Positions 25,488 through 33,944 are shown, numbered from the stretch's first letter. The stretch is DNA of 64,000 nt from JASHPR01 sp963815375 (GCA_963815375.1 CAWFGX010000001.1:806001-870000); one strand, 5' to 3'. The notes: generated by a model from the letters alone, not told the origin. Made by a program: numbers and translations.

Positions 25488-26209
25488 CGCTGCGGGCCCT
25501 GGGTGAGCAGCGATTCCGGGCCCGGCGGGGTGCGGGTCTGATCGATGATGCGCCCGTCGCGCAGGAACACCACTCGGTCAGCGCACGACGCGAACTGCGC
25601 GTCATGGGTCACGATCACCCCGGCCACCCCGCGCCGGCAGGCGGCGAGCAGCAGCCGCATGACTGCCTCGCCGTTCACCGAGTCCAGGGCGCCTGTCGGC
25701 TCGTCGGCGAGCAGGATCTGGCGGTCACCCACCACCGCGCGCGCGATCGCCAGGCGCTGCCGCTCGCCACCGGACAGCTCATCGGGGAATCGGTCAGCCC
25801 GCTCAGCAACACCCAGCTCCTCCAGGGCCTTCATCCCCGCCGGGCGCGCGGCCCTGATCCCGACGCCGTCCAGTTCCAGCGGCAGTGTGACGTTCTCGAC
25901 CGCGGTCAGCCCGGCGAGCAGGTTGAAATCCTGAAAGACATAGCCGATCAGGCGGCGGCGCAGTTTCGCCTGGTCGTTAGCCGACAAACACGACAGATCG
26001 TGCCCGGCCACCAGCACCTGGCCGGCTGTCGGCTCTTCCAGGCTGCCCGCGATGGTCAGCAGCGTGCTCTTCCCAGAGCCGCTCGGCCCCATGACCGCCA
26101 CCAGCTCACCGCCATCGACCGACAGGCTGACCCCCCGCAGCGCATCCACCTCGGCCGCCCCGGCCTCGTAGATTTTCGACACCTCGCGCAGCTCCAGCAC
26201 CGCTGTCAT
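25484..26209 (-). CDS. ABC transporter ATP-binding protein (LolD/MacB type)
   Basis: 241 residues with all NBD motifs: GPSGSGKSTLL (Walker A), the Q-loop in FQDFNLLAGLTAVENV, the signature LSGGERQRLAIARA and ILLADEPTGALDS (Walker B and D-loop). The V-x-L-P-L-E-L motif after the Q-loop is characteristic of ATPases that pair with FtsX-type permeases. It overlaps both neighbours by four bases (ATGA), showing a tightly coupled operon. Confidence 0.93.
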   Translation of the reverse strand: MTAVLELREVSKIYEAGAAEVDALRGVSLSVDGGELVAVMGPSGSGKSTLLTIAGSLEEPTAGQVLVAGHDLSCLSANDQAKLRRRLIGYVFQDFNLLAGLTAVENVTLPLELDGVGIRAARPAGMKALEELGVAERADRFPDELSGGERQRLAIARAVVGDRQILLADEPTGALDSVNGEAVMRLLLAACRRGVAGVIVTHDAQFASCADRVVFLRDGRIIDQTRTPPGPESLLTQGPQR

Positions 26210-26799
26210 CGCGGCACCTTCCTTCCTGTCCTTCGCGCCGGTGTCGGCACCGCAGCTGCCGTGGGCCCGCCGACCGGATCGGGTGCTGGATGCAGCTTCA
26301 GCCGGGCGTCGGCCGCATCCAGCCAGCGGACGATCCCATCCAGGCGGAACGTCTCGGCGTCGGCGACGAGCGCCAGCCCGATGTCGTCCTCTGCGGCCTC
26401 CGCCTTCAGGCGCCAGTACCGCTGCATCAGCTCGATCATGTGCCGCCGGTGGACCTGCAGGATGTCGTGCACATCAGCCCCGGGCACCCGCAGGCTGATC
26501 AGGACCTTGATAACAAGCTCATCCCGCGGCGGAGGGATGTCGCCGGCCGGGGTGTGAAGCCAGCCGTCCAGCTCGGCACCGCCGGCCGGGGTGATCGTGT
26601 ATCTCTTCTGTGGCCCCGCCTCACGCTCGTCGTCGGACTCCACCAGCCCGTCGCGCTCAAGGCGCTGCAAAGTGATGTACACCTGCCCCACATTCAGCGG
26701 CCACACCTCGCCGGTCCGCTCCTCGAACTCCTGCTGCAGACGCAGGCCGTACTTCGGCCCCTCGCTGAGCAGGGCCAGCAGGGCATGCCGGACGCTCAC
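26206..26799 (-). CDS. PadR-family transcriptional regulator
   Basis: About 197 residues. The PadR winged helix starts VSVRHALLALLSEGPKYGLRLQQEFEERTGEVWPLNVGQVYITLQRLERDGLV, shown here by its key segments HALLALL, YGLRL and GQVYITLQRL. It is followed by a helical PadR C-terminal domain. The GTG at 26799 is preferred over longer starts because it coincides with the conserved beginning of the family and lies just downstream of an inverted repeat. PadR proteins repress transporter genes and release DNA on binding the drug or peptide; the two downstream genes encode such a transporter. Confidence 0.88.
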   Translation of the reverse strand: MSVRHALLALLSEGPKYGLRLQQEFEERTGEVWPLNVGQVYITLQRLERDGLVESDDEREAGPQKRYTITPAGGAELDGWLHTPAGDIPPPRDELVIKVLISLRVPGADVHDILQVHRRHMIELMQRYWRLKAEAAEDDIGLALVADAETFRLDGIVRWLDAADARLKLHPAPDPVGGPTAAAVPTPARRTGRKVPR

Positions 26800-26820
26800 C
26801 GGCCGAGCCAAACGCTTATC

Positions 26821-26843
26821 ATAACGATTAGCATAACCGTTAT
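26821..26843 (-). promoter_or_regulatory. Candidate PadR operator
   Basis: An interrupted palindrome, ATAACG-N11-CGTTAT, lies 22 bp before the padR-type GTG. It is an AT-rich island in GC-rich DNA. PadR operators commonly have ATGT/ACAT-type or similar dyads overlapping the promoter, so autoregulation is likely. Confidence 0.45.
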
Positions 26844-27083
26844 AGTGAGGACCGCAAACGCCGAGGCCAGCGGCAGCGCCCTCAGACACAATTGGCGGTT
26901 ACTCGCGCACCGGGCGCGGACCAGCACACGTGGCTGGGCGTGATCGGGTCTCTGGCCGGGCATACAGCCTGCCGACTATGCGTCGCTGCGCCAGGCCGCC
27001 TGGGACAGTTGGCAGACTTGCGCCCAGATCTGCCGGCCGGGTTCGTTCTCGTTTCTTACCCGGGTGCCACGACCGGCTCAACC

Positions 27084-27134
27084 TGACTTGCCATGATGGA
27101 AAGTGACAGCTACTCTTTCCATCATGGCAAGTCA
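27084..27134. promoter_or_regulatory. Perfect 20-bp inverted repeat across the start of the membrane protein gene
   Basis: Arms at 27084-27103 and 27115-27134 are exactly complementary over 20 bp (core CCATGATGGAAAG / CTTTCCATCATGG) with an 11-nt spacer. The right arm includes the ATG at 27124. Read as DNA it would be a large operator, probably for the winged-helix regulator encoded two genes on. Read as RNA it would bury the start codon in a hairpin. Confidence 0.6.
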
Positions 27135-27606
27135 TGCAGGCCCCGACCGCACGGCCGCCAAGATGGCACCCGGCGAAGCCGCTAGCGCCATATCAGCCAT
27201 CGACGCCAGCCGCTCCTGGCTAGCTGACCGGATCATCGCGCCAGGCTGGTACCACCCGGCATTCGGGTTGCTCGCGGGCGGCGTGATCGCCGAGGCAGAA
27301 ATCCGCAGCTGGATGCTATTCGCCTGGTCGGTAGCTGCCTACACGGCCGGCTGCGGTGCGCTGATGTGGTGGAATCAGCGCCGTGTGGGCATCGCGATGA
27401 GGTACTTCGATGCCTGCACGCGAGCCGTCTTCGCGGGGCAGGTCCTGACCCTAAGCGGGCTGATCGCGGTCGCCTGCTGGCTCGGCCTTGACCGCGGGAT
27501 ACATGGCGCGTTCCTGGCAGCAGGCGTGCTCGCCGTGCCCCTGACCGTCGTGTCCGGGCGCTGGACGGACAAACTGCTCCGAGCACGCCTGCAGCCGGGC
27601 CAATGA
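27124..27606 (+). CDS. Small membrane protein next to a winged-helix regulator
   Basis: 160 residues with about four membrane helices (PAFGLLAGGVIAEAEI, MLFAWSVAAYTAGCGALMWW, VFAGQVLTLSGLIAVACWLGL, GAFLAAGVLAVPLTVV). The ATG at 27124 falls inside a perfect inverted repeat. I do not recognise the family. Actinomycete gene pairs of a small 4-TM protein and a MarR/ArsR-like winged helix are common, and the regulator usually controls the pair. Its stop overlaps the next start (ATGA). Confidence 0.78.
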   Translation: MASHAGPDRTAAKMAPGEAASAISAIDASRSWLADRIIAPGWYHPAFGLLAGGVIAEAEIRSWMLFAWSVAAYTAGCGALMWWNQRRVGIAMRYFDACTRAVFAGQVLTLSGLIAVACWLGLDRGIHGAFLAAGVLAVPLTVVSGRWTDKLLRARLQPGQ

Positions 27607-27977
27607 GCACTGCCGCCCGCTTCGATGAGATCGTGCACGCGCCGAACCGGCTCCAGATCTGCGCGATACTGTCTGCTGTCAGCTCCGCCGACTTCGCCAC
27701 GGTCAGAGAGGCCCTGGGAGTGGCTGACTCGGTCTTGTCCAAGCACGTACGGGTCCTGCACGAGGCCGGCTACATCGACGTGCACAAGTCCACCTGCGCG
27801 TCGCGAGTTCGGACCAGCCTGTCCCTGACCAGGGCCGGGCGGGCAGCTTATGACGGACACGTCGCGGCCCTCCAGGCAATCGTCAGCAACGTGGGCTTCC
27901 ACGCCGACGCGCGCCGCCGACGGGTCCCCGCCGAGCACGGATCGCCTCCGCCGGGGCTCGCTCCTGCCCAGCAATGA
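27603..27977 (+). CDS. Winged-helix transcriptional regulator (MarR/ArsR-like)
   Basis: 124 residues. The helix-turn-helix reads NRLQICAILSAVSSADFATVREALGVADSVLSKHVRVLHEAGYIDVHK in outline, with the key segments LQICAIL, FATVREALGV and LSKHVRVLHEAGYI. A wing with RTSLSLTRAGRAAYDGH and a short basic tail follow. It resembles the single-domain regulators that accompany small membrane proteins. It probably binds the inverted repeat at 27084-27134 and represses its own operon. Confidence 0.85.
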   Translation: MSTAARFDEIVHAPNRLQICAILSAVSSADFATVREALGVADSVLSKHVRVLHEAGYIDVHKSTCASRVRTSLSLTRAGRAAYDGHVAALQAIVSNVGFHADARRRRVPAEHGSPPPGLAPAQQ

Positions 27978-28162
27978 CCGGCCGCGGCGCGACGATGCCG
28001 AGCGTCACCCGGCCCGGCCAGCAAGTGGCAGGCACAGATGACCCATATCTGGGGTCCGTGCCCGGACCATCGTCAAAGCCCAGAGCACCGCTCAGAACGG
28101 CGGGACTGCGCGATCACGTACTGGACTGTGATCGGTACCGGGTGGCCTCTCAGCAGAGCGGT

Positions 28163-28600
28163 TCAGCCGAGGTCGTGGCCGTTTACGGTGAGAGTCACGT
28201 CGATGTTGCCCCGCGTGGCATTGGAGTACGGGCACACCTGATGGGCGGCAGCGACGATCCGCGCCGCCTGCTCCGGGTCCTGAACCTCGGGCAGGGTTAC
28301 ATCAAGCTCTACGGCTAGCTTGAAACCTCGCTCCTCGGTGGGCAGCAGGCTCACGCGGCTGTCGATCGAGACGTCACCCACCTCGGCGCGTTCACGACGG
28401 CCGACCACCCCCAGGGCACTCTCGAAGCAGGCCGCATAACCCACGGCGAAGAGCTGTTCGGGGTTCGTGCCACCGCCCTCGCCGCCCATCTCCTTCGGCG
28501 CCCGGAGCTGTACATCCAGGGCTCCGTCATTCGTGCGCCCGTGGCCGTTTGCCCGGCCGCCTGTGACCGTTGCCTGCGCCGTGTAAAGGACTCGTGCCAT
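28163..28600 (-). CDS. ohr: Organic hydroperoxide resistance protein, Ohr/OsmC family
   Basis: 145 residues matching Ohr: N-terminal strand VLYTAQATVTGGRANG, the first reactive cysteine in GYAACFESAL and the second in VCPYSNATRGNIDV. These two cysteines reduce organic hydroperoxides with lipoylated partners in the cytoplasm. The length is normal. No MarR-type ohrR sits directly beside it; the winged-helix gene at 27603 is nearby but lacks a clear sensing cysteine near its N-terminus. Confidence 0.93.
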   Translation of the reverse strand: MARVLYTAQATVTGGRANGHGRTNDGALDVQLRAPKEMGGEGGGTNPEQLFAVGYAACFESALGVVGRRERAEVGDVSIDSRVSLLPTEERGFKLAVELDVTLPEVQDPEQAARIVAAAHQVCPYSNATRGNIDVTLTVNGHDLG

Positions 28601-29058
28601 CTCGGCTCCATCCTCGGGATCTGCAGATTGCCCGGGTTGCGGCCCGGCTGGTCCAGTACCTGAGAGTGATCACAGGTGGCCAATCCGGCGGGTGACCGCT
28701 CTAATCTCACCGTATCCCGGAGGCACGCCATAGCCGGACACCCGACGATCAAGATGCCGAAGCACCTGCCTTCCGGGGCGCGGAGCTGGCGATTCTGGGC
28801 AGCGGCACCACCCGAGTCAAGCGGATGACCCCACGCCGATCACCCAGAACCGCAGCAGCCACAGTAGCGTCCCGGGACCAGGCGCGCGGGCTGCCGGGTA
28901 ATGGAGCCCGATGGTGATCTGGACCTTTAGCTCGCCGTTTGCTACCGGCCATCCTGGAGGTCGGGCGGGAGCATGGTGCTGACTACTGGGTGTCCACCAA
29001 GGACCGCTCTGGGTCGCAGCGCGCGGCCGCAGTGTCCCTCAGATCAGGCCGGCTGGAC
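28601..29058. other. 458-bp gap without a supportable gene
   Basis: Between ohr and the slipin gene. A short plus-strand stretch at about 28935-29075 reads protein-like (LPAILEVGREHGADYWVSTK) but has no convincing start and runs antisense into the slipin gene. It may be a gene remnant. I see no RNA gene or clear repeat here. Confidence 0.4.
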
Positions 29059-30060
29059 CTATACACCCGAGTCCGCGGGGTCATCGTTGTGCCGGACTGC
29101 TGCGTCCGGCTGCGACACTGCGGCCAGCTTGCCGTTGCTCGCCTGCATGGGCAACTGGATGGGCACCTTGGCGATCGGCGGGACCTCGGGTTTGGCGGGG
29201 GTCTCCCCCCTCGTGATCTCGGCCTCGGCTGCATCCACGTCGCCGAAGTCCGCGAGTGACGCCGAATCGGCCGCCGACTTGCTGTCGCCCGCCGGCGCGG
29301 TGGGCGTGAACTTGTCGAAGAACCGCAGCAGTTCTACCGGCACCGGCATGACCAGCGTGCTGTTCTTCTCCGCGGCGACCTCGACGACCGTCTGAAGCAG
29401 CCGCAGCTGGAGGGCGGCGGGGTCGCGGGCCATGACGTTGGCCGCTGCGGCCAGGCGCTTGGACGCCTGGTACTCGCCGTCGGCGGTGATGATCCGCGCG
29501 CGGCGCTCCCGCTCGGCTTCGGCCTGCCGTGACATCGACCGCTTCATGCTTTCGGGAAGCGAGACGTCCTTGATCTCCACCCGCTCGACCCGGATGCCCC
29601 ACGGGCCCTCGGTGGGCTCGTCGATGATCCGGCGCAGCTCCCGGTTTACGCTGGCGCGCTCGGAGAGCAGCTGGTCCATCTCCGACTGACCGATGATCGA
29701 GCGCAGCGAGGTCTGCGCCTGCTGGGAGATCGCGAACATGTAATTCTGCACGTTGATGGTCGCCTTGATCGGGTCCACGACCCGGAAGTAGACCACCGCA
29801 TCAACCCGGACGGTCACGTTGTCTTTGGTGATGCCGTCCTGGGCCGGGACGGCCATGGCGACGATCTGCATGTTGACTTTCTGCATCCTGTCGCCGACCG
29901 GCCGGATCACGGTCAGCCCGGCCGAACGCGCCCCCGGCAGCACTCGCCCGAACCTGAAAACGATGCCCTGCTCATACTGCTGCACGATCTTGAACGAGCG
30001 GCCGGCCGCGATGAGCCCGAAGACGACGAGTATCACCAGGATGATCACCAGCGCAACCAT
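29059..30060 (-). CDS. SPFH/band-7 protein (slipin, stomatin-like)
   Basis: About 333 residues. One N-terminal membrane helix (MVALVIILVILVVFGLIAAG) is followed by a full SPFH domain: QQYEQGIVFRFGRVL, GLTVIRPVGDRM, TVRVDAVVYFRVVDP and the helical arm LPESMKRSMSRQAEAERERRARII. A Pro/Ala-rich tail follows. Slipins scaffold membrane microdomains and often partner an NfeD protease-like protein, which is not visible here. ATG 30060 is preferred over the GTG at 30069 because AGGTG is spaced six bases from it. Confidence 0.93.
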   Translation of the reverse strand: MVALVIILVILVVFGLIAAGRSFKIVQQYEQGIVFRFGRVLPGARSAGLTVIRPVGDRMQKVNMQIVAMAVPAQDGITKDNVTVRVDAVVYFRVVDPIKATINVQNYMFAISQQAQTSLRSIIGQSEMDQLLSERASVNRELRRIIDEPTEGPWGIRVERVEIKDVSLPESMKRSMSRQAEAERERRARIITADGEYQASKRLAAAANVMARDPAALQLRLLQTVVEVAAEKNSTLVMPVPVELLRFFDKFTPTAPAGDSKSAADSASLADFGDVDAAEAEITRGETPAKPEVPPIAKVPIQLPMQASNGKLAAVSQPDAAVRHNDDPADSGV

Positions 30061-30402
30061 CACTTGCACCTCTTCTCCCGTGGCGCCGTGGTAGCTGGCC
30101 GCCTTCGGCGGCCGGTCCCGGTGCCCGGGTCCAGCTTATCTACGTAATCAGAAACCAGCAAAATCTTTCTAGAAAAATTGTCGACCGCTAGGGCTGACGA
30201 GCTGGAGTTTCCCCGACCAGCCACGTCCGGGAGCTGCTGTACATCGCCCGCCACGTGTCGCGCAGCTGCGCGACATCGCGGCGCCACCGGCCTGCACCTT
30301 CACCCGCCGCTCAGCCAGCGCTCGCAGCGCCGCCGGGCGGTAACTCGCTCCCAGGCCCGCGCTCGCTTCCCTGGCGATCAAGGACGCGGCGCCTGCTGGC
30401 AA

Positions 30403-30535
30403 CCACGGTCAGCGCCCCCAACCACGGCTCCCGCCCCCCAACCACGGCTCCCGCGCCCCCCCAACCACGACCGACACCCACCAACCACCGGCCCACACCT
30501 CAACCACCGCTCCCGTCCCCAACGACGGTCCACGC
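30403..30535 (+). repeat. C-rich degenerate short repeat (CCCCAACCACGGCTCCCG type)
   Basis: A run of about eight imperfect units of 12-20 bp built on CCAACCACGG, with nearly all G on the other strand. The minus strand holds several runs of four or more G, so a G-quadruplex could form there. No protein or RNA gene is evident. Confidence 0.6.
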
Positions 30536-30733
30536 CACCCGAGGCAGGCTGTTTAGAATGGTCGTATTTATGGTTAACAGAAATCCGGAATGACCAAGGA
30601 CTGTCCGTTATCCCGTTTAGACCAGGTCCGGAAACGAGCACGCAGCGGGGACTGTCCGCAACCCGGCTATTGGTCACAATCTGGCCCGAGATCAGCAATA
30701 AGGGACACGACCAGAACCCCGATCCGGGATAGC

Positions 30734-30772
30734 CGGGACATTTCTCAGTCGTATCCACTGAGAAATGTCCCG
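30734..30772. terminator. Perfect 16-bp inverted repeat with 7-nt loop
   Basis: Arms CGGGACATTTCTCAGT (30734-30749) and its exact complement (30757-30772). It could be a terminator, a regulatory hairpin or the paired ends of a small mobile element. It stands about 265 bp past the end of the hydrolase gene (31036), which is transcribed toward it, so a terminator role is possible but not compelling. Confidence 0.4.
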
Positions 30773-31035
30773 ACTGATTGTCCCTTTGGCCAGCCTGGCC
30801 TGCGGCCTCGCACGCGATTCCGCAGATTTGATCTGCACGCTGACCATGGCGCGGATTCTCGGCAGTGAGCGCTACGAGGAAACGCCTGAGCGGTCCCGGC
30901 GAGACCCCCGCAGCGCCATGGGTGGGCAGCGATGTCGTCCCACCAGGGCGCCGAGGATTCAGGGAGCGTCATAGGTGCTGGCTTAGAGGTTTTGCACCGG
31001 TCGATGAGCATCAAAAGATCAACCCGTCGCGATGG

Positions 31036-31779
31036 TCACGCGTCGTCGGTCAGGAACGGGACGACGAAGGCGTTGAATTGTTCTGGGCTGCGGCTGTGTA
31101 CGCGGTGGCCAGCCGGGATGGTGACCAGCCGGCAGTCGGGGATCTTCTGCGCTGCCTCGGTCAGCCGCTGCGGCGACACGTGGCTGGCTGGGCCACCGGA
31201 AATCAGCAGGGTTGACGCGGTGATCGATGCCAGCCGGTCCCACCAGGCTGGATCGGAAACGCGCAGCTGCCGGATCGGCGAGGTGACGGCCTTGTGATCA
31301 AAGCCCCGGCCACGGCTCAGCGCACCCAGCGCGGGCAGCAGCAGCCGGGCCGGCGACAGGCCGTGCGCCTCTGCAGGACCCCGGGCGGGAGCGGGCGGTT
31401 CCTCGAGCACCAGGCGGCTGATGCGCTCGGGCTGCTGCTGGGCGATCAGCGATGCCACGTAGCCGCCCAGTGAGTGCCCGGCCATGGCGACCTGATCCAG
31501 TTCCAGCACGTCCAGCAGCCCGATGACGTCGTCGCGGAATCCGGCAAGCGGATAGGCCAGGGTGCGGGAACTGCCGCCGTGTCCGCGCAGGTCGGCGGCA
31601 ATCACGTGATGGCCGGATTGCGCCAGTGCCGACGCGAGGCAGTCCCATGTGACCGCGCTGCTGCCGCCGCCGTGCAGCAGGACAACAGGCCGACCGCCAG
31701 GATCACCGTTCTCCCGGCAGGAGATGCTCACCCCGGCGACAGCGATCGTGCGGACACTCGGCGCATAACGCGGGCTCAC
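31036..31779 (-). CDS. Alpha/beta-fold hydrolase
   Basis: About 247 residues. The oxyanion strand and HG motif are VVLLHGGGSSAVTW, the nucleophile elbow is AGHSLGGYVA (Ser), and the catalytic His lies near the end in IPAGHRVHSRSPEQF. The start GTG at 31779 overlaps the TetR stop (GTGA), and the longer frame upstream is antisense-like and Arg-rich. Being coupled to its own TetR repressor, it probably degrades or modifies a small hydrophobic ester or lactone; the substrate is not evident. Confidence 0.88.
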   Translation of the reverse strand: MSPRYAPSVRTIAVAGVSISCRENGDPGGRPVVLLHGGGSSAVTWDCLASALAQSGHHVIAADLRGHGGSSRTLAYPLAGFRDDVIGLLDVLELDQVAMAGHSLGGYVASLIAQQQPERISRLVLEEPPAPARGPAEAHGLSPARLLLPALGALSRGRGFDHKAVTSPIRQLRVSDPAWWDRLASITASTLLISGGPASHVSPQRLTEAAQKIPDCRLVTIPAGHRVHSRSPEQFNAFVVPFLTDDA

Positions 31780-32360
31780 CGGGGCTCCGGCTCCAGGTAG
31801 GCGTCCAGCGCGGCGCGCAGCAGCGGTTCGACGTCGCGGGCTCCGGTCGCCAACTGCAGACTCCTCCACCCCCACAACTGGGCGATACCGTGCAGGTTGG
31901 CCCACAGCGCTCCCGCGACAACGGGCGGGGCCGCGTCTGGCCGTGGCCGTGCCCGGGTGATGAGGTCGGTCAGCACGCTGAACAGCGGCAGGCTGGCCTC
32001 CCGCAAGCGGAGATGGTTGCTCTCCAGCAGATCATGACGGAACATGAGCTCGAACATGCCGCGGTTGGCCAGAGCAAAGGCCAGGTAGACACGTCCCAGG
32101 GCCATCAGCTGATCCCGCGGGTCCGCCCGGCCGTCGCCGACAGCCTCGGCAACCTCGACAGCCAGGTCGGCGAAGCCGCGACGTGCGATGGCCGACAGCA
32201 ACGACAGGTGGGTCGGGAAATAGCGACGCGGAGCCCCGTGCGACACCCCGGCCCGGCGGGCGATCCCCCTCAGCGTCAGCGCCTGGATCCCTTCACTGGC
32301 GACCAGAGCTGCACCAGCCTCTATCAGGCGGTCACGCAGACCCGTATCCGGCTCGCTCAT
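31776..32360 (-). CDS. TetR/AcrR-family repressor
   Basis: 194 residues. The N-terminal helix-turn-helix reads TLRGIARRAGVSHGAPRRYFPTHLSLL in outline, followed by a helical ligand-binding domain that ends with a WHG-type segment (ALWANLHGIAQLWGW). Upstream, starting at its ATG, lies a long palindromic operator (32360-32395). The gene is translationally coupled to the hydrolase, so the repressor most likely senses the hydrolase's substrate. Confidence 0.92.
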   Translation of the reverse strand: MSEPDTGLRDRLIEAGAALVASEGIQALTLRGIARRAGVSHGAPRRYFPTHLSLLSAIARRGFADLAVEVAEAVGDGRADPRDQLMALGRVYLAFALANRGMFELMFRHDLLESNHLRLREASLPLFSVLTDLITRARPRPDAAPPVVAGALWANLHGIAQLWGWRSLQLATGARDVEPLLRAALDAYLEPEPR

Positions 32361-32395
32361 AGACAGTGTCTACCAGCATTGGTAGACACTGTCTA
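32360..32395. promoter_or_regulatory. TetR operator
   Basis: A perfect inverted repeat TAGACAGTGTCTACCA - GCAT - complement, with 16-bp arms at 32360-32375 and 32380-32395. Each arm itself contains the palindrome AGACAGTGTCT, which would allow two TetR dimers to bind. It overlaps the start of the tetR-type gene. Confidence 0.75.
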
Positions 32396-32529
32396 CATCG
32401 CGGTCACGTGCTTGAACAGGACCCAGCTCGGCGCCGATGGTGGCGACGACGTCGGCGATGGCCCGCGGGAGGCATGTCGTGGGCCGTCTCCGCTTCGCCC
32501 TGCTGGGCGGGCACCGGGAGATGTCGCCT

Positions 32530-33234
32530 CTACGGCCCGATCTGCAGCACGATTTTGCCGCGGGTGTGGCGGCCCGCGACACGCGCCAGCGCCTCGCGCG
32601 CCTGCTCCAGCGGCAAGACCGCCTCGACCTGCGGGCGCAGCTTGCCGGACTCGATCAGGTGGCCCAGTTGCTCAAGCCGCTGCCGGCCGCCGCTGGCGGC
32701 GAACGATTCACCAGTGATGCCGCGCTCGGGCTGGGCGGGAGGAGGGCCTTGCAGCACTATGAAGATCGCCCGGCCGCCGTCGCGGACCGCGCCGAGGGCC
32801 TGGTCGCGGGTCTGGCCCCCGGCGGCGTCGAACAGCAGGTCGACGCCGCCAGGAGTCACAGCACGCACCTGCTGGACCCAGTCGGCGGCGTGGTAGTCGA
32901 ACACCTCGCTGGCGCCCAAGCTCCGCAGGTAATCGTGGTTGGGCGGGCTGGCCACGCCCTGCGGGCGAGCGCCTACGGCCGCCGCGATCTGCACGGCGAG
33001 GCTGCCCACGCCGCCCGCCGCGGCGGTGATGAGCACGGTCTCGCCGGCCTGCAGCCGCCCGCGATCGACTAGGCCCTGGTGGGCGGTCCCGCCGCCGATC
33101 ACCAGCCCGGCTGCCTCGGCGAAACTCAACTGGCCGGGCATGGGGGCCAGGCGGTCCGCTGACGCCAGCGCCAGTTCGGCGAACCCGCCGCCCGCCGGGA
33201 ACAAGCTTGCGTATACCCGGTCGCCCGGCTGCAC
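32530..33234 (-). CDS. Zinc-less quinone oxidoreductase/MDR, C-terminal part (frameshifted)
   Basis: The larger part of a medium-chain dehydrogenase/reductase of the NADPH:quinone oxidoreductase type. It holds the NADPH-binding fold (VLITAAAGGVGSLAVQIAAAVGARPQGVA), FDYHAADW, LLFDAAGG and the end ARVAGRHTRGKIVLQI. No catalytic zinc ligands are seen. Its N-terminus is encoded in another frame at 33126-33461: GVVEAAGDG there is followed in this frame by VQPGDRVYASLF. A single missing base near 33236 accounts for the split. Confidence 0.85.
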   Translation of the reverse strand: MQPGDRVYASLFPAGGGFAELALASADRLAPMPGQLSFAEAAGLVIGGGTAHQGLVDRGRLQAGETVLITAAAGGVGSLAVQIAAAVGARPQGVASPPNHDYLRSLGASEVFDYHAADWVQQVRAVTPGGVDLLFDAAGGQTRDQALGAVRDGGRAIFIVLQGPPPAQPERGITGESFAASGGRQRLEQLGHLIESGKLRPQVEAVLPLEQAREALARVAGRHTRGKIVLQIGP

Positions 33235-33461
33235 GCCGCCCCGTCACCGGCCGCCTCGACTACTCCGGCGACTTCCTGGCCGGGCACGAACGGCAGGGTG
33301 AGTCGCGGGAAGCCGCCGCTGACGAATCCGACGTCCCACGGGCCGACTCCAGCGCCATGGACCCGCACCAGCGCCTGTCCGGCCACAGGGGCCGGGTCTG
33401 GCCGTTGACCCAGCTCCACGTTGTCAATCCCGCCCAGGTGCCGCGCCAGCGCTACTCGCAT
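33126..33461 (-). CDS. Quinone oxidoreductase/MDR, N-terminal part (frameshifted)
   Basis: From the ATG at 33461: MRVALARHLGGIDNVELGQRP..., VRVHGAGVGPWDVGFVSGG, LPFVPGQEVAGVVEAAGDG is the GroES-like N-terminal domain of the same enzyme as 32530-33234. Beyond about 33236 this frame is nonsense. The full protein would be about 310 residues, normal for the family. Confidence 0.75.
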   Translation of the reverse strand: MRVALARHLGGIDNVELGQRPDPAPVAGQALVRVHGAGVGPWDVGFVSGGFPRLTLPFVPGQEVAGVVEAAGDGAACSRATGYTQACSRRAAGSPNWRWRQRTAWPPCPAS

Positions 33462-33944
33462 GGCTGTGGTCTCCTCACCTTGTGCTCCTCCGGCCCGCCG
33501 GCCGCATTCCGGGCCCGCCACCGCCTGGGGTTCTCGCTGGCCCGTGCGCGGCGGGCGACGCCGCAGCCGGTGGCTGGCGGCTCCTGCATGACGGCACCTG
33601 ACAGGTCCCACCCTGACACGACTGGCTAGGACGGCCCGCGATGGCCCCGCGTTCAAGATCAGTGACAGTCAGCCGAACGACCAGTTCAGTGCTGTTATGG
33701 CCGACGCCCATTACACGCCAGCCGAAAGGCATAACGGCGGCTCTTGATCGAAAAACCGCCGGCCAGGTGTGAAGCACGGAATGCGACAGGATGGCCGTCA
33801 GGTCCCAGACGCGGAACGCCAGAATGCGAGCCACTCTTGAGTTCAGCCTTCGCTTGTTGGCCGGGTCAGAACAGCCGGATCTGCGCCCTGTCACGAGATA
33901 CGCGCGGGCGGCCACGATGATGGCTTGAGGGCTATATTGGGGCC
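33462..33944. other. 483-bp divergent intergenic region
   Basis: Lies between the oxidoreductase (minus) and the hypothetical/AbiEii pair (plus). No supportable gene is seen. The right end carries a TATATT -10-like hexamer at 33933-33938 just before the GTG at 33945. Confidence 0.45.
33933..33938 (+). promoter_or_regulatory. Putative -10 element giving a leaderless transcript
   Basis: TATATT ends six bases before the GTG at 33945, the spacing expected if transcription starts on the first base of the start codon. No ribosome binding site precedes the GTG, and leaderless genes are common in actinobacteria. Confidence 0.45.

Larger units (their letters stand above)
30061..31035. other. About 1 kb of noncoding DNA with repeats and hairpins
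   Basis: No reading frame here looks like a protein; the open frames are Pro/Arg/Thr-rich products of composition. It contains a C-rich degenerate repeat block (30403-30535), a strong perfect hairpin (30734-30772) and two copies of GGACTGTCCG (about 30598 and 30649), possibly the remains of a mobile element. Confidence 0.55.

Noticed and set aside
28939..29259. Plus-strand small gene opposite the slipin end
   Set aside because: Its second half is antisense to the slipin; only the first 45 codons look protein-like, and no start is convincing.
30178..30732. Pro/Arg/Thr-rich reading frames in the intergenic kilobase
   Set aside because: They arise from C-rich repeats, lack ribosome sites and have no domain-like sequence.
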